NCBI GenBank assembly: GCA_015657535.1
Contig: JADHZB010000370.1
Span: 1-64,000 of the forward strand
Direction of reading: 5' to 3'
Length of the DNA stretch: 64,000 nucleotides
Origin: Nephromyces sp. MM_2019
Lineage: Eukaryota > Apicomplexa > Aconoidasida > Nephromycida
The notes under the pieces were generated by a model. It was given only the letters and a program-made list of their open reading frames with translations. It was not told the origin of the DNA and made no database searches. A program made the position numbers and the translations under genes. Positions 12,201 to 24,424 of the stretch are shown here, piece by piece (within the stretch, counting starts at the first letter, position 1; every line of letters begins with the position of its first letter).

Positions 12201-15096
12201 GTAAGTTAGTGTACCTAGCATATTCTGTTTTCTGGTACTTACTGTGTGTTATTTTGTTTTCTTTGCGTGGGGGATATTAAAATGTGCTATTGTGTGTTCA
12301 TAGCTTTAAACATACTTGTGCTATATAGATAAAACAATTTGTTTGTTGACGAATGTAAAACTTTTATGATATTATGAGTATTAAAATTTTACGACGTAGT
12401 TAGGTGTGCAAATTTTAGAATATAGTTAAGCATGTGAATTTTATGACATTGTTATATATGTAATGCAACTTATATTACGTTTAGTATAAACTATTGCTTC
12501 TATTTATTTTGTCATATATATTGTGTGAAACAATTTTTGTGTATAGGATCTTGTGTATTAAATTTGTATATTTTAGCTTTACTTAATTTTGTTTCACATT
12601 TACTCTTGATTAAAATGTGTTATAAAATGTAAAGGGTATCTTAGACATAGATACTTGCATAAGTATGCTTATGCGGAACGAATTTGTTTAAAAAATTGTT
12701 ACTACAGCACTTGTTTTATAAGTATGTTAAATTAAAATTCTATATAAATTTTTCATAGGTTCAACATTTTAATTTCATATTTACCTATAATTTCCCATTA
12801 TATATTATAGCAATATACGATTATGTATATATTATTTTAATAGATTCCTAAACAAAATTCATCAGTTATAAACCTTGTTGTGTTATTCTGAACATTATCA
12901 ATTTATTTAAATAGCAAGCACACCTAAATCAAAATAGCAATAAAAATAAGCAATTATAAAGATGCTAAATGCTAAAAGTAGAAACACCTTCTTTCTGTAT
13001 TGTGAATCTATATTATCAGTTAAAAAGCATGAGTATGCAGATTGCTCCACGAAGCAAAAATTGCTACAGTAAATGTAAACAATAGCCTCTATATAGAAAA
13101 ATACCAAATTTTGAACTCCGATTTTTTCAAGACACATGTCCTGAGTTTCAATTCATAACAACTTTCAATTTTCTCTAGCTAGTTAATTTCATACATCAAG
13201 TTTTGTTATCAAGTTTCTTAGTTCATTATCCATTTGTTTTAAGTTAAATATAAATTTAATATTTGTTAAGAACAGCTAAATTTTGTTATATAAAAGTTCT
13301 AACTATAATGACCATTAGTAATTCTATTTTGAATTAAGATAATATCCAGTAAACACAAGCTGAAATTTTAAATTTGTTTCACAAGATATATGATTCAAAA
13401 TATAGGTGCATCTGTCACATGAAATCTTGTTATTAACGATGTTACTTTAGGTAATCACAGCAACCTAATAAATTATAGTATAAATAATTATTAAAAAAAA
13501 TGAATCATTTTAGATGGGAAAACTCCAATCATAAGAGAACCATGTTTATCATTTCTCAAATTGATAACAAGCAATTTAAACATTTGTGAGCTCATTCTTA
13601 ATGACCAAATTCATTAAAACCTCAACTAACCTATATAGTATTGACGCTGCCATACAAGATTTTGAAAGTTTAAATGCTCCTTTTCCAGTTCAAGCATTAA
13701 AATTCACTAGCTAAATTGCGAATAATTTGGCATCAAGAATTGACAAGAATCAGCTCCATAAAAGTCATATAATGCCAAAGTAGAACATTTTTACTTTTTG
13801 GGGGGAGTTGGAGGTATATATATATAAATATTGTATCCGATAAACATAGAAACCACTTCTTTGAGGAAAAAATTCAAATTCTTTGCTTAAATTACTCTAC
13901 AAAAAACGGTACAAATCTGGAGAAATTTTTTTTTTGAAAATAGGAGATCATAGATTTTGTAATTCCAATTCACAAATATAAAAATAATTTCGTTATATTA
14001 CTATTTACACTTTCATACAATTAAGTGTGTATAATGAGCCAAAACTAATATAATTTACATACTAATAAAAAAATCATAAATTTTAAAGCTTGCTTGTTAA
14101 AGAAACATTTCAATTTTTCTCTCATGTAGACACTATACTTATTGAATGGCAACTATCTTATTCAAGCGCGAGACAGATGTATAATTATTAAATAGAAATC
14201 TTGTCATATCTGTCAAGCTTAATAGTAAACTAACTTTCTAATAACAATACTGAAATGTTTGAATCAATTAGGAGTGATAATTAGCAATATTTGACTTGTT
14301 TTAACTAGATTCAAATTACTCGATTGTATATATTTATATATTTGAAATAAGCATTTCAAGCTTACCTATTTTCACAAAACAATTACTTTAAAATGTCAAG
14401 TTTAGTTAATTCTATTTAAGAGTATTCATATATAATATATATGTGGTGCTTCAAAACATTAAATTTAGTTATATTCTGCACTTCAAATTTATACTATTTT
14501 TATTTGCTGTAACAAAAATGACTAAAAAGAAAAGAGCTGTGAGATTATATGTTTTGAATAAATTAAAAATAGTTTTAATAATATGTGAAAACTTCAATTT
14601 ACTTTATTTCATGATTTATAAAGTGTTAGTGAGGAAGGGTCCAGAGGCCTAACCTGAAATGTTATTCTTTGGTATTGTTTGAAATGATAGACAAATAACT
14701 GATGCGATTTAAGCTATTGTTTGTTAACTTTGGTAATAGTATAGTTTATAAACAGTTTAATATGTGCCTATTGTCTAGTATATATCATTTGGTTAAATCG
14801 TAGAGTAAATTGACTGATAGGCTTGACGCAAAAGTAATTAAAGCTGTATAAAGTTGTGTTTGTTGAGATATTTTAAATGGGTGTTTTTCATCAATTTAAG
14901 ATCTTATATCGTTAATTGTTATCTAAATAAAATGTTCTAAGAGCTGTCTTTTGATCCACTATGATATTTCATGAATCAGAGGAACTGTTGTCCTCAAGTT
15001 TCATTTCCTCATTAGAATTACTTTTACTCTCATCGTGCATTGCAGCTGAGTTCATAAAGATGAAGTTTAGAAAGGGTGTCTAGTACAAGAGTAAAA
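9232..15096. other. Long gene-free stretch upstream of the AP2 gene
   Basis: No exon can be supported in these 5.9 kb. The + strand is strongly T/G-rich from 9.3 to about 12.6 kb, including GT-rich DNA around 11.46-11.62 kb. That is the skew expected of the template side of a minus-strand transcript, so part of it may be a long 5' leader of the AP2 gene. A protein-like open stretch on the + strand at 10,535-10,756 follows a TTTGTAG acceptor-like site but lacks partner exons. An open frame on the minus strand at 12,907-13,137 is hydrophobic and probably chance. Confidence 0.5.
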
Positions 15097-16887
15097 TTAT
15101 TTAGGATTACTTGGATAAGCTATAGTGCCATAAGAAATGTGTCTATTGAAAAATCGTCGGCTTAGTTTTGCATATCCACCTTGGCCTATGATTTTCAAAA
15201 TATATATGTGTGATTCAAAAAATGATGTATATTTAGTAGTAAGCTTTTGTGGATATAATATCTACCCCAATCTGGACCCCAGGTATTTTCGATTAGCCAA
15301 TATGGAGTTTCATTTTCTTCTCCCCATCCTGTGTCAGTGAAATACATTGCGAACTAGATATAAAACTATAGTAAACTGAATATGATGCTTTACCTAATAC
15401 TTTAACGGCATGATTAAAGTATGAATTGCCATTAGTTAACAAATATGATTCTCTCAGTGGCTAAAGAGAAAGGAAAATTCGCATGAGTTGATTCTCTAAG
15501 ATTCATTTTGTTCTTCACACCTCATATATTCCACTAGAGTAAGTGAAGAAATCTTTAAAAAGGGGTATTAAAACCACCACGGGGCCTACTGAGTATATTT
15601 GGCTGTAAAATTTGATAATTTATAAGTTGAGCTATGTAAATTCATAAGCATCTAATGTATTAAAGATTTGTGATTTATTTACTTCATAATATCATGCTCA
15701 TTCCGAGTTGTGCAAATTGAGTATGGTCTTAAAGAGGTGCTGTTTTTACAAATTTTGGAGCATGGTACATCATAACCTAAGTTGAATGTTGGAAAAAGTG
15801 GGTAGTATGATATATAAATTTGAAAGATAAAAAAAGCATAGTAAGCTCTCGAATGTCCAATTTTGTATATTAGATTAGCTAAATGTCGAATTAAAATCAA
15901 AGAAATCTGGCATATGAATGAAATTGATTTTTTATATTTTATGGATAGAACCTTCATAGGGAAAACAACTCTCCTCAACTAGCCCAATTTCGAACATAAA
16001 CTCATAAACTTTAGCCACATCGACTCCATTATGGCAGATATGGTTGTCATAAAGGCAAGATAGAACTTGCTGAATGCTAACTTTAGGTGAATATGGGGCA
16101 GGCAAAGGGGAAAATAGTTGGCAAATGGCATTGTTAAAAGCTGAAACAGGAGCAACTGCCCAACTCCCATAACAGTTATGGTCTGACTCTATTGTCTGGC
16201 AATAAAATAATTGAAAGATAATCCTAATTTCAATTATATCATGATTGCAAACTAACTGAATTATCATAACATTGGGGAAATAACTCAGCTGCGCTATAAT
16301 TTAATGGTATGCTTGTAATTGTATTCAAGCAAATTTCAAAAGTTAGAATGTCTTGTGATACGTAGTTTGTACCAATAGATTTCTTAACTTGTCCAAATGT
16401 TGTCCCCTAAAGAGTTTCATCAAGCCATATTCTAATCAGTAATATATAAGTCTCTAGTTAGAATTCTACTCTTACATTAAAAAAATTCGAGGGCCTTGCG
16501 GTAAATGTTTTGGCAATCGAGTTAATACCATCTATAAAAGATTGATCATTTACGAATTCCTACAAGATTTAAATAGCAAGAAAAAATAACTCGATCTTAA
16601 ATTGATATTTAATCTTTCAAGTCATACTCAATTGAATAATATTCCATTGAATGTAGGATTAATACTCTATGTAATACTTATTTATTTATCATAAAATGCG
16701 TTAATACTTTATCAGGGTGTGGTGTGGTAAAAATAAACCAGAGGAGAGATCCAAATGATAAAATCAACCATGCCCAAAATGAGTATCCAAAAAAAGTAAC
16801 TTTATCGACCTTTTTTTTTTTCACAATTGGAAATTTCTTTTCTTGTTTAGCTAAGCTTGATCTTTTTTGTGCCCGAGAGATAGTCAT
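15097..16887 (-). CDS. Cathepsin B-like papain-family protein with Ser at the nucleophile position, 350 aa
   Basis: Nine exons in consistent phase: 16887-16708, 16559-16476, 16406-16257, 16195-15952, 15776-15683, 15602-15521, 15460-15394, 15328-15266 and 15185-15097. Residues 31-54 form one hydrophobic segment after a basic N-terminus, so the protein is probably a type II membrane protein, as several apicomplexan papain-family proteases are. Residues around 61-138 match a short cathepsin B propeptide and mature start ([21 protein letters not shown]). Cathepsin B features follow in order: NCYGSWA (145-151), PCSKIC, the segment after NEHDIM, NHAVKVL with His295, and ENTWG with Asn315. The residue before the conserved Trp150 is Ser149, where active C1 peptidases have Cys, and Asp143 lies where the oxyanion Gln is expected. 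His and Asn are kept. It may be a pseudo-protease or a SERA-like serine variant. Family assignment is firm; activity is unknown. Confidence 0.85.
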
Positions 16888-19496
16888 ATTAAGAGTATGA
16901 ATTAATAAATTATTTGATCTAAATATTTTATAGGGCAAGATTAGTTTGGTGGAAATGGTTTTTAAAGAATCCTTAATTAGGCTTATAGCGAATTTTATAA
17001 TAAATGTTGGTTTTCAATATTGTATAGGAGTTGCTAAATAGCACCATGAAAAAATTTACATTCAATGCAAATAAGACATTATTTTTAAAATATTGTATTA
17101 TCAACTACATTGAAAAAATACAAAATGTATTATCATTCACTCTGCTGTTTGAAAAGAAAATTACATCAAAACTAAAACAATTTATCAAATATGTTAATAA
17201 CAATAGTGATATATTCAGATTTGTAAAGCAATGGGGTGGATAGAGATGAATTCGCTTTTTTTCTGTATATTTTTTATTTAAGCATAGAGTCCAATTTGCT
17301 CAAAGTTTTGAATTGTTATAAATACAAATATTGAATTGATTCAATGCATAAGATAATTTGTATTTTACTCAATTATTTCACTAAAAGTAATTTATATCTG
17401 TTAATAATTTTTTAGCAACTATCTCAACAGAAAGTGTAAATTTTTTACTTCTTTATGTATAAATTTTTCAGTGTATTCAATATTGTGAATAATAAAACTG
17501 ACAAGATTCTAACAAAACTACTGTACTGTCAGTACTACAAGGAATTAAAAGATCATGTAGTGAGGCTGCTTATTTCCTAATTTGATGTATGATAAGATAC
17601 TGTGTATAACAATATGAAATCATGCAAAGTTGATAAAAATTAAGGGCATCCTATGTTTAACTCATCGAAGATGAGCCTTTCAATTAGTATTATATATGCA
17701 ATTTTCCTTGCTCAAGAGAAAGTGTGCACAACAAATTTACCTTATCTTTACTTTTTATGATCATTTTTCTAAGTCCATTTATCGAGGGGTTTAAAATGAT
17801 TTCGTAAGCATATGTAAGGCATGAAATTTGATTCACTTCGAGTTTATAATTTGTTAGTTGCTTATTTATAAAAGTTAGCTTTTAGGTTTGAATTAAAAGC
17901 TTAAGAATATAGCTCAAAAGCATTCAAATTATTATTGAGACTCTAGCTTGTTTACAAGCTTTTAATAGTAATAAAGCTGTTTATGAGAGTGTTTTACTCG
18001 GAGTTTAAACTCAAAGCCCAATAGATAATGCTATCCCAGTTTTTTAAAGATTCTTGAAAATTTTGATTGAGAAGTTTTAATCGTGCTATGTCATGGAAAA
18101 AAGCAAATCTAGTAAATTTTAATTAAAAACTTTATCAAAGAAGTCTATTGGATATTATTAAACTTAGTAACAAGATAATATATAATACACAGAATTTAGA
18201 ACAGTCATAAGTGTTGTTTGTATTTTGAAAAAATACTATTCAACTCCTTGAATCAGATTTATGATCGATCTAATCAGTATTTTCATTACTGAAAAAATTA
18301 TATAAATTTGTGTTGAAAACAATATTAATAACAAAGAGGTGATAATGTAACGAAATTTTTTTCTGCATTATATTCGATTTGGAATTGTTTTAGGAATAGG
18401 TTAGGCTCATCTATAAGCTGGCTTACAAGAGGGCAATTAGAAATTCTGATTTTACTGCAATAAAGCAATCCAAGTATGATTCGAGGTTATTATCTTATTG
18501 AAAAGAAGATAAAAATTTGATACTTGGTGAAGAATAATTCATAAATAAGCGACAATTTTCTAAAAAGTAACTCTAGATTAGGTTTGGATATAAGCTTTTG
18601 GAAACTTTCAAAGTTGAAAGCAGTGCATAGCTATTTTACCTAATTCTTTGGAATTTCCGATCTATAGAAGGCTGAGAGTTTATCGAATCATCTAGCATTG
18701 AAAAAGGATTATCTGAAAGATCCAAACTGGAAATTAAAAAAAATGATAAATATGAATCAAAAGTATATTTTGTAATTTAAGTTAACAGAGTTTCAGTAAT
18801 GTTTTTATCAACTTAATATAAAGCTGATAATTTATATATATTCTTTAACAATAAAAAACGAATTTTGCAAGGTCATTCATAAAATTACATATGAAGTTGT
18901 GAAAAATTGCTCATAAAGCTCAAAATGCTTGGGAAATTTGAGAAAGAGTTTTTAGATAGATATAGCTCCTCTAAGCATGGTGCCATGAACAATTGTAGGG
19001 AATCAAGGTTGCTGTAAATAAAGGTATGATTTATATTAATCAAATTGTTTAGCTTGTCAAAAAATATATGGCTTAAAAATGAGAATATTTTAGCTCAAAT
19101 AAAGAGCTGTAATAATATATTATTGATATATATTTTCTCTGAGGTTTGTATAATGGATAAAACACTTACTTTGATGTTAGTTGGCAATCTGATAAATCTA
19201 TTTTTTTAACATAGTAGCCTAATTTTGATAGCAACAAATTTACAAGGTGGAGATTCTGAGAATCAAATTTAACGTCGCCTTTAATTATTTGATTGCTAAA
19301 ATTTATATAAAAAATATATTTGGGTTTCAGGTTGTTTCAAAAACTGTTAAAATTTATGAAAGTAAAAGAGCTTTATAAATTAACAATAGATGTTGATGCT
19401 ATAGTTGTGATGTGTTTATATATTATAATTGGTATTTTAAAATTTGTAAGTTTCATGAAAGTTAAGAGCGGCACGAATATCATATTTTAGCCAACA
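16888..19496. other. Gene-free stretch
   Basis: I see no supported gene. A 65-codon open frame starts at an ATG at 17,046 on the + strand, but it has no splice partners or family resemblance. The left part should hold the promoter and leader of the cathepsin-like gene; the right part is the 3' flank of RABGGTA. Confidence 0.45.
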
Positions 19497-22400
19497 CTAC
19501 CTTAGCAGACTCTCAAGTAATTTTTCTTGGTAGTATGGCTTTCTAATAGGATCAATATCAGATAATAGCTCATAGTTTCTTGTTTCAAATTCTTCAAATA
19601 GCGAATTCATTTTTGCACTAAACTCGAAGAGTGTGTAATTTTCAATAAAATTGAGTTCAATAGCATTTCATAGCGTTTACTTTTTAGTTTTAAGCTATCG
19701 CAAAATTATTATTCCCATATAGTACGAATATAGTATTTATAGATAGCTTAAAATATGCTAAACCTAATATTGGGATGGAAGTAAACCAAAGTAGGGAGCA
19801 AGTAAGTAGGTATGGCAATATATCTACTAAGGTTGATAAAAATTTTAAAACTTATGATATTTGAATAGATATTAAGGGCTAACATAGTCAACAAGGCAAA
19901 TTTACAGCCAGGCTCAAGTTCAAGTAGCTCTTGGAGGATCGAAATTTCGTCTTTTATTATCTTAGGTGTAACCTTGAATCCTGTATTCCAAGTGAAGTGG
20001 TGAATGTCTGGGAAGACAGTTTGATTCAAGGAATTATAATTAAATAAGCTAGTTCCCGAAAGTTTTAGGTTGATATTATCTGGATTAATCCAACTAGTTT
20101 TAAATTTTAAGTTTTTAGGGTTGATATTTGGCGCGGTGATAATATTTGTTTTATAGTAAATATCGTATAAGATGTCCCAGTGACCATTGGAGCTATAAAT
20201 AATAATGTAGATGTTTACATTTTAAATGGGCTTCGAAATAGAGATGAACAAACTTAGCTTAGATTAAATGAAAATTATCAATAGCACTTGGTTATGGGCT
20301 TATAACATTATTCAGAAAAGATTGTAATCTATCTTATTGCATTGGAGCTACTACAAAACTAATGTGATAGTTTAAAAAATTATTACAACTTGAGTCTATA
20401 TATATGAAACATACCAAAATATGCAAGATTCATTTTTTATAGAGGAGATTGACTTTATATGAAACGTCCAGATAGGATCAAGAGATTGCCTTGGTAGCTT
20501 AATCCTATAGTCAATATTTCGGCATACAACTCAAGCTTAAAGTAATACAGAGTATCATGTTTAGAAAACATTTACCTTGTATTAGATGATAAACTATAAT
20601 CTTGCTTATGTAATGGTTCCCAACTCCCTTCCAACTCAAAGGCTGTTAAGTTTCAATATTTCAGCTTTATTTGAATATGGTGTCATTAAGTTAAGATTAT
20701 TTGGAAGCTTATTTTCATAAAGTATGTTTTAGATAATGGAAGAAATCCCATTAGAAATTTTAAGACAAGTCCGTAAATTTTTAAGCAAAGGTAATTTTTA
20801 AGTGCAATTATTTGTAAAAAATTCCTTACCTCGAAATAAGCTATATAATATTACAGAAGAACTCTCCTCCATTATCTTGCATGGTTTAGAAAATGTTATT
20901 ATAAAATATCGTAGAGAACTTTCAATGAGGCAATGTATTGGCTTGATATCGTTTGTATTTCTGTTGAATATAAGCCAATCATAATATTGCCACAGGCTTT
21001 GATCTTCAGGTTCGGTAAACAATCCCTAATTTAATATTTGGAAAACATAAATAATCACATAAAAGGGTACGAATTTTTATAAAAAAGGTTAATGTTTTTG
21101 AGCTTAAGACTTTCTCTGATTCCTTTGTTTGAAGTGTTCAAGTGCATATGAATTATTAGCAAGTAATTAATAATTTATCATATGTAATGATACCTGTCTA
21201 ACCCAGCTTAATTCGGATTCTATTTCGAGTAGTGTATTTGGTAAGGTTGTTCTTAAGAACCAGGCAGAATAGTTGGACAAGTTCAAGTTAATCAACTGTT
21301 CACTAAAGTTTTGATTTATATCGTGTATTTCTTGCTCCCTATTGCCTAATTGAAAGGTATTTAATTTTTTTTAGAGATAAAATAGCTTATTCTTTGCAAA
21401 TTTGGTGTTTAAAATAGCTCAGTGTTACCTAGCATTTTGGATAATTCAGATTTTAGTGAGCATAGAAATATACGATAATGCCAGCAGTGAAAGTTTCGAG
21501 AGTCAAGCTTCAAGAATTTAAAGCAAAGATCTAATTCTATGTTCAGTTGATTATCATCAAGCCAGCTAAAAAACATTATCATATAGGTAAAACATCTTTT
21601 ATAATTTTGTAATGTTACTTGTTGTTGTAATCAGTTATAAAGTTATGTACGGTTATAGTTAGTTATGATCGTAGTATATGGTAAGTGAAGTGATATGCAT
21701 TTGATAATATCGTTTGTAACAAAAGATTTAGCATTATGAAATTTGATAGTCTGATCATTTGCACCTTCTTATAAATAATTGATTTATAATCCATTTTCTT
21801 TGAAACCATAAGCAATAACCCTTTGCAAACCGCGGCAGCGTTTTACTTATTAGCTCCAATTCAGAATTTAGTTCTTGTGCTATCTCGGCTTTTTTTTCTT
21901 TCCAATCATCTGAAAACGGTAAATTTTTGGACCATTGTATGTAAATATATCAATTGTTTAGGGGTTTGATATAATATTTTATTTTCAATTGTTTTTAAAA
22001 TTTGATACGATATATATATCTAAAGGGTTTATTTATATGTATTTGTATCGATTAAAAACTAGTGGCTTAATCAGACCTTGCAGAGTCAAAATTTCTTGCC
22101 TGTTTGAATTAATACACGAAGGGTCAGTCGGATTCGTTTCGAGCGTTTGTTCGTTGCTACAAGTTGCTTGCTTAGTAACGTTATTGAGTGATCTAGTTGA
22201 CATAGTATGGGTTCCGATAGTCAAATCATTCTGTGATAACAGTGATTGCAGTTTGTTGAGAGCTCTTTCTATATCATCTAACAAATGAAATTTCTTAAGG
22301 TAGTGGTCCCTTCTTATATTCCACATCGTTGAGTATTCTGGGTTGAATCTCAATACTTTCATTGTATCAAGGAGTTCTACCTCTTGGTCTTTCAAGCGTT

Positions 22401-22512
22401 TTTCAAGCATGCTTGATGACAGGGAATAAATTGGTTCGAGCATGACTTTTTGTTTCTCATTTTCCTTCTTTTGTTCAGAGGTAATGTCTGAACGCTTTTT
22501 ACTATGCAACAT
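19497..22512 (-). CDS. RABGGTA: Rab geranylgeranyltransferase alpha subunit, about 560 aa
   Basis: This is the alpha subunit of the enzyme that attaches geranylgeranyl groups to C-terminal cysteines of Rab GTPases, acting with a beta subunit and Rab escort protein in the cytosol. Exons: 22512-22077, 21909-21765, 21565-21429, 21345-21194, 21025-20830, 20642-20576, 20192-19764 and 19617-19497. The ATG at 22512 starts a Lys-rich segment like the family's usual N-terminus; an open frame continues upstream without an ATG. Prenyltransferase alpha repeats are plain: RFNPEYSTMWNIRR, LPRFAKGYCLWFQRKW, DSRNFHCWHYR, NLSNYSAWFLR and TEPEDQSLWQYYDW. A segment containing FELEGSWEPL follows, where animal enzymes have an inserted domain. 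The C-terminus contains the family's LLELEPGCKFALLT and SDIDPIRKPYY motifs. There is no leucine-rich repeat tail. The junction between the last two exons is phase-consistent, but the donor is uncertain. Confidence 0.9.
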
Positions 22513-24424
22513 ATTTTTTTTTGGGTAATCGTTGCTATATATAAAGTTATAAAGCTGATAATGAGTTGACTCAATTATATTTTCCCCATAGTTGTACAAC
22601 TTGCTTTTACTCAACTTCCTGAAGCTTAGTTGGTAATTATCAAATCCTATTGTTAAATTTATGTTATGTCAATAATGAAGCTAGTGACTACATATTCATT
22701 TCTAGCATTACATCATTCCTATTCTTGCGAGCTAAAATCTTTACACCGAATTTATGGGTTTTTTCAAATTTTTTGCTTAAAACTGGGCAAGTTGAATTGT
22801 AAAACATTTTTAAAATTTTCAAAGGACTTTATAAGCATGCGATTTACTTAAATTTTTCATGGTAAATGAAATTATTAATTTGGGATTCAAAATACGAGAG
22901 AGTTAAATTAACTTTTCTAGACAAGTTGTTGGAATGGTTTAGGCAATTACTAAAAAATCATGCTTAGACATGATATAAAACCTTTTTTAGTCCAAAAATT
23001 AAAATTTTAGTAGTTCTTATTGCTTTTTGTGGTTTTACTATGGCTATCTTAATGGAAGAAATGAAAAAATTAACTTTATGAGCTTTATAAGATTTTGTTA
23101 AGACTCATTAATCTAAGGTACAGGACTCATTTAGTTGTAGTAGGATTAATTATTATTATTAAATATGTCTTACATAGCTCAAGATTGGTGCTAAGGATTA
23201 ATTTACAGAGACTCAGAAAAGCTTGAAATCTTGGAACTCAAAGTAGAAATCACATTTTGAAAGTTTTTCCAGAGATTTATTATGTAGTACTCACACTTTC
23301 ACCTTTCTCATATTGTGATGTGATAATAAAAGCAACTTTTTAAAGTCATCTGCTATTGATAAGTTTGTTGATTACTTGAGATTTTATAATAAAATTATGC
23401 TTACAAGTCCTAATCGTTATGTTAGTAGTAAGTAAACTTAGTCTGTTGTATTGAAACGAAATCGATTTAAAAAATTATATTGAGGTATTATTTACAATTA
23501 ATTTATCAAGTCTGCTGGAGACACTGACTGTACTGAAAAGATTGTTTTGACATAACTTAATTAATTCATTTACGATTACTACTTTAGCCAAGTGTTGATA
23601 CAACATTTTAATCTTAATACCATGTGTTAGTAATGTTAAATGCTTATATTGTGAAAGAATCGCTCATACGAAAGATCTTTTGCTTGAGAAAACTTCTTAA
23701 ATTAAGTTTGCCCTTATCTTAATTTATCATTATAACGAATTTTAGTTATGCAATATTTATTGCTTAACCATACCCCTTCGATATCATAAATTCCTACCTA
23801 AGCACATATGGACAGAAATCGTCACCCTTGAGCTACGTCTCCAATTTACACTAGCAAGTCATCTAACTACTCAATCACTATTAACAACATTCACAAGATA
23901 TACACGCTAGAAATACTAAATGGCCTTATAAAGACTTGCCAGAAAGATCACTTCTTCTCTCTGTATATTCAATCCTCATCAAGGAATCCCCGGATATATA
24001 GGATAAGACATTAGACTTGCTGATATTAACTCTCGACGTGATAGGCAAAGCATGAAAAATTGGTTTGTTTGACAGGCCTTTTATTTATTTTTTGAGAATT
24101 ATATATATATATTTAGACATGTAATTGGCTTTAAATGAATCATTACAACAGTCTCGTACCACTCCGAAACTTACACTAATTTAACAAACAAACTCAAAAC
24201 TACTACGAACACTTAACGTATATTTCTAATCATAACGAGAAACTGATTTTTTTTCAAACAAATGAGCACTGACAACATTAGTTTAGAGGACTTTAACTAT
24301 CGTAATCTTTCTTATACCAATGAAAACCACACCCAATGCCTTTTTTTCTCGACTTTATTCTTGATAACATGCACTTTGAAACCAATATTATTTTTCTGAA
24401 ACCATCGCAGATTCAAAACACAAA
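22513..24424. other. Divergent intergenic region between RABGGTA and the ARID gene
   Basis: No supported gene. A 60-codon frame at 22,666-22,851 (+) starts with a signal-peptide-like stretch but has no other support. From about 23,760 onward the + strand becomes A/C-rich, as in the + strand coding exons that follow, which suggests a 5' leader of several hundred bases for the ARID gene. Confidence 0.45.

Noticed and set aside
12907..13137. A 76-codon hydrophobic frame on the minus strand
   Set aside because: No splice partners or family motifs; frames of this length are expected by chance over several kb.
15979..16170. A second minus-strand frame overlapping the cathepsin-like exon
   Set aside because: It is a shifted reading of the same DNA; the other frame carries the papain-family motifs and fits the splice phases.
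16145..16195. Idea that the missing Cys comes from a frameshift or wrong splice site
   Set aside because: The frame is continuous through the motif from Cys146 to the exon end, and no other acceptor nearby gives the usual motif. A base-call error cannot be excluded but is not suggested by the sequence.
20802..20984. A + strand frame antisense to RABGGTA
   Set aside because: It is the shadow of a real exon encoding a recognised prenyltransferase repeat on the other strand.
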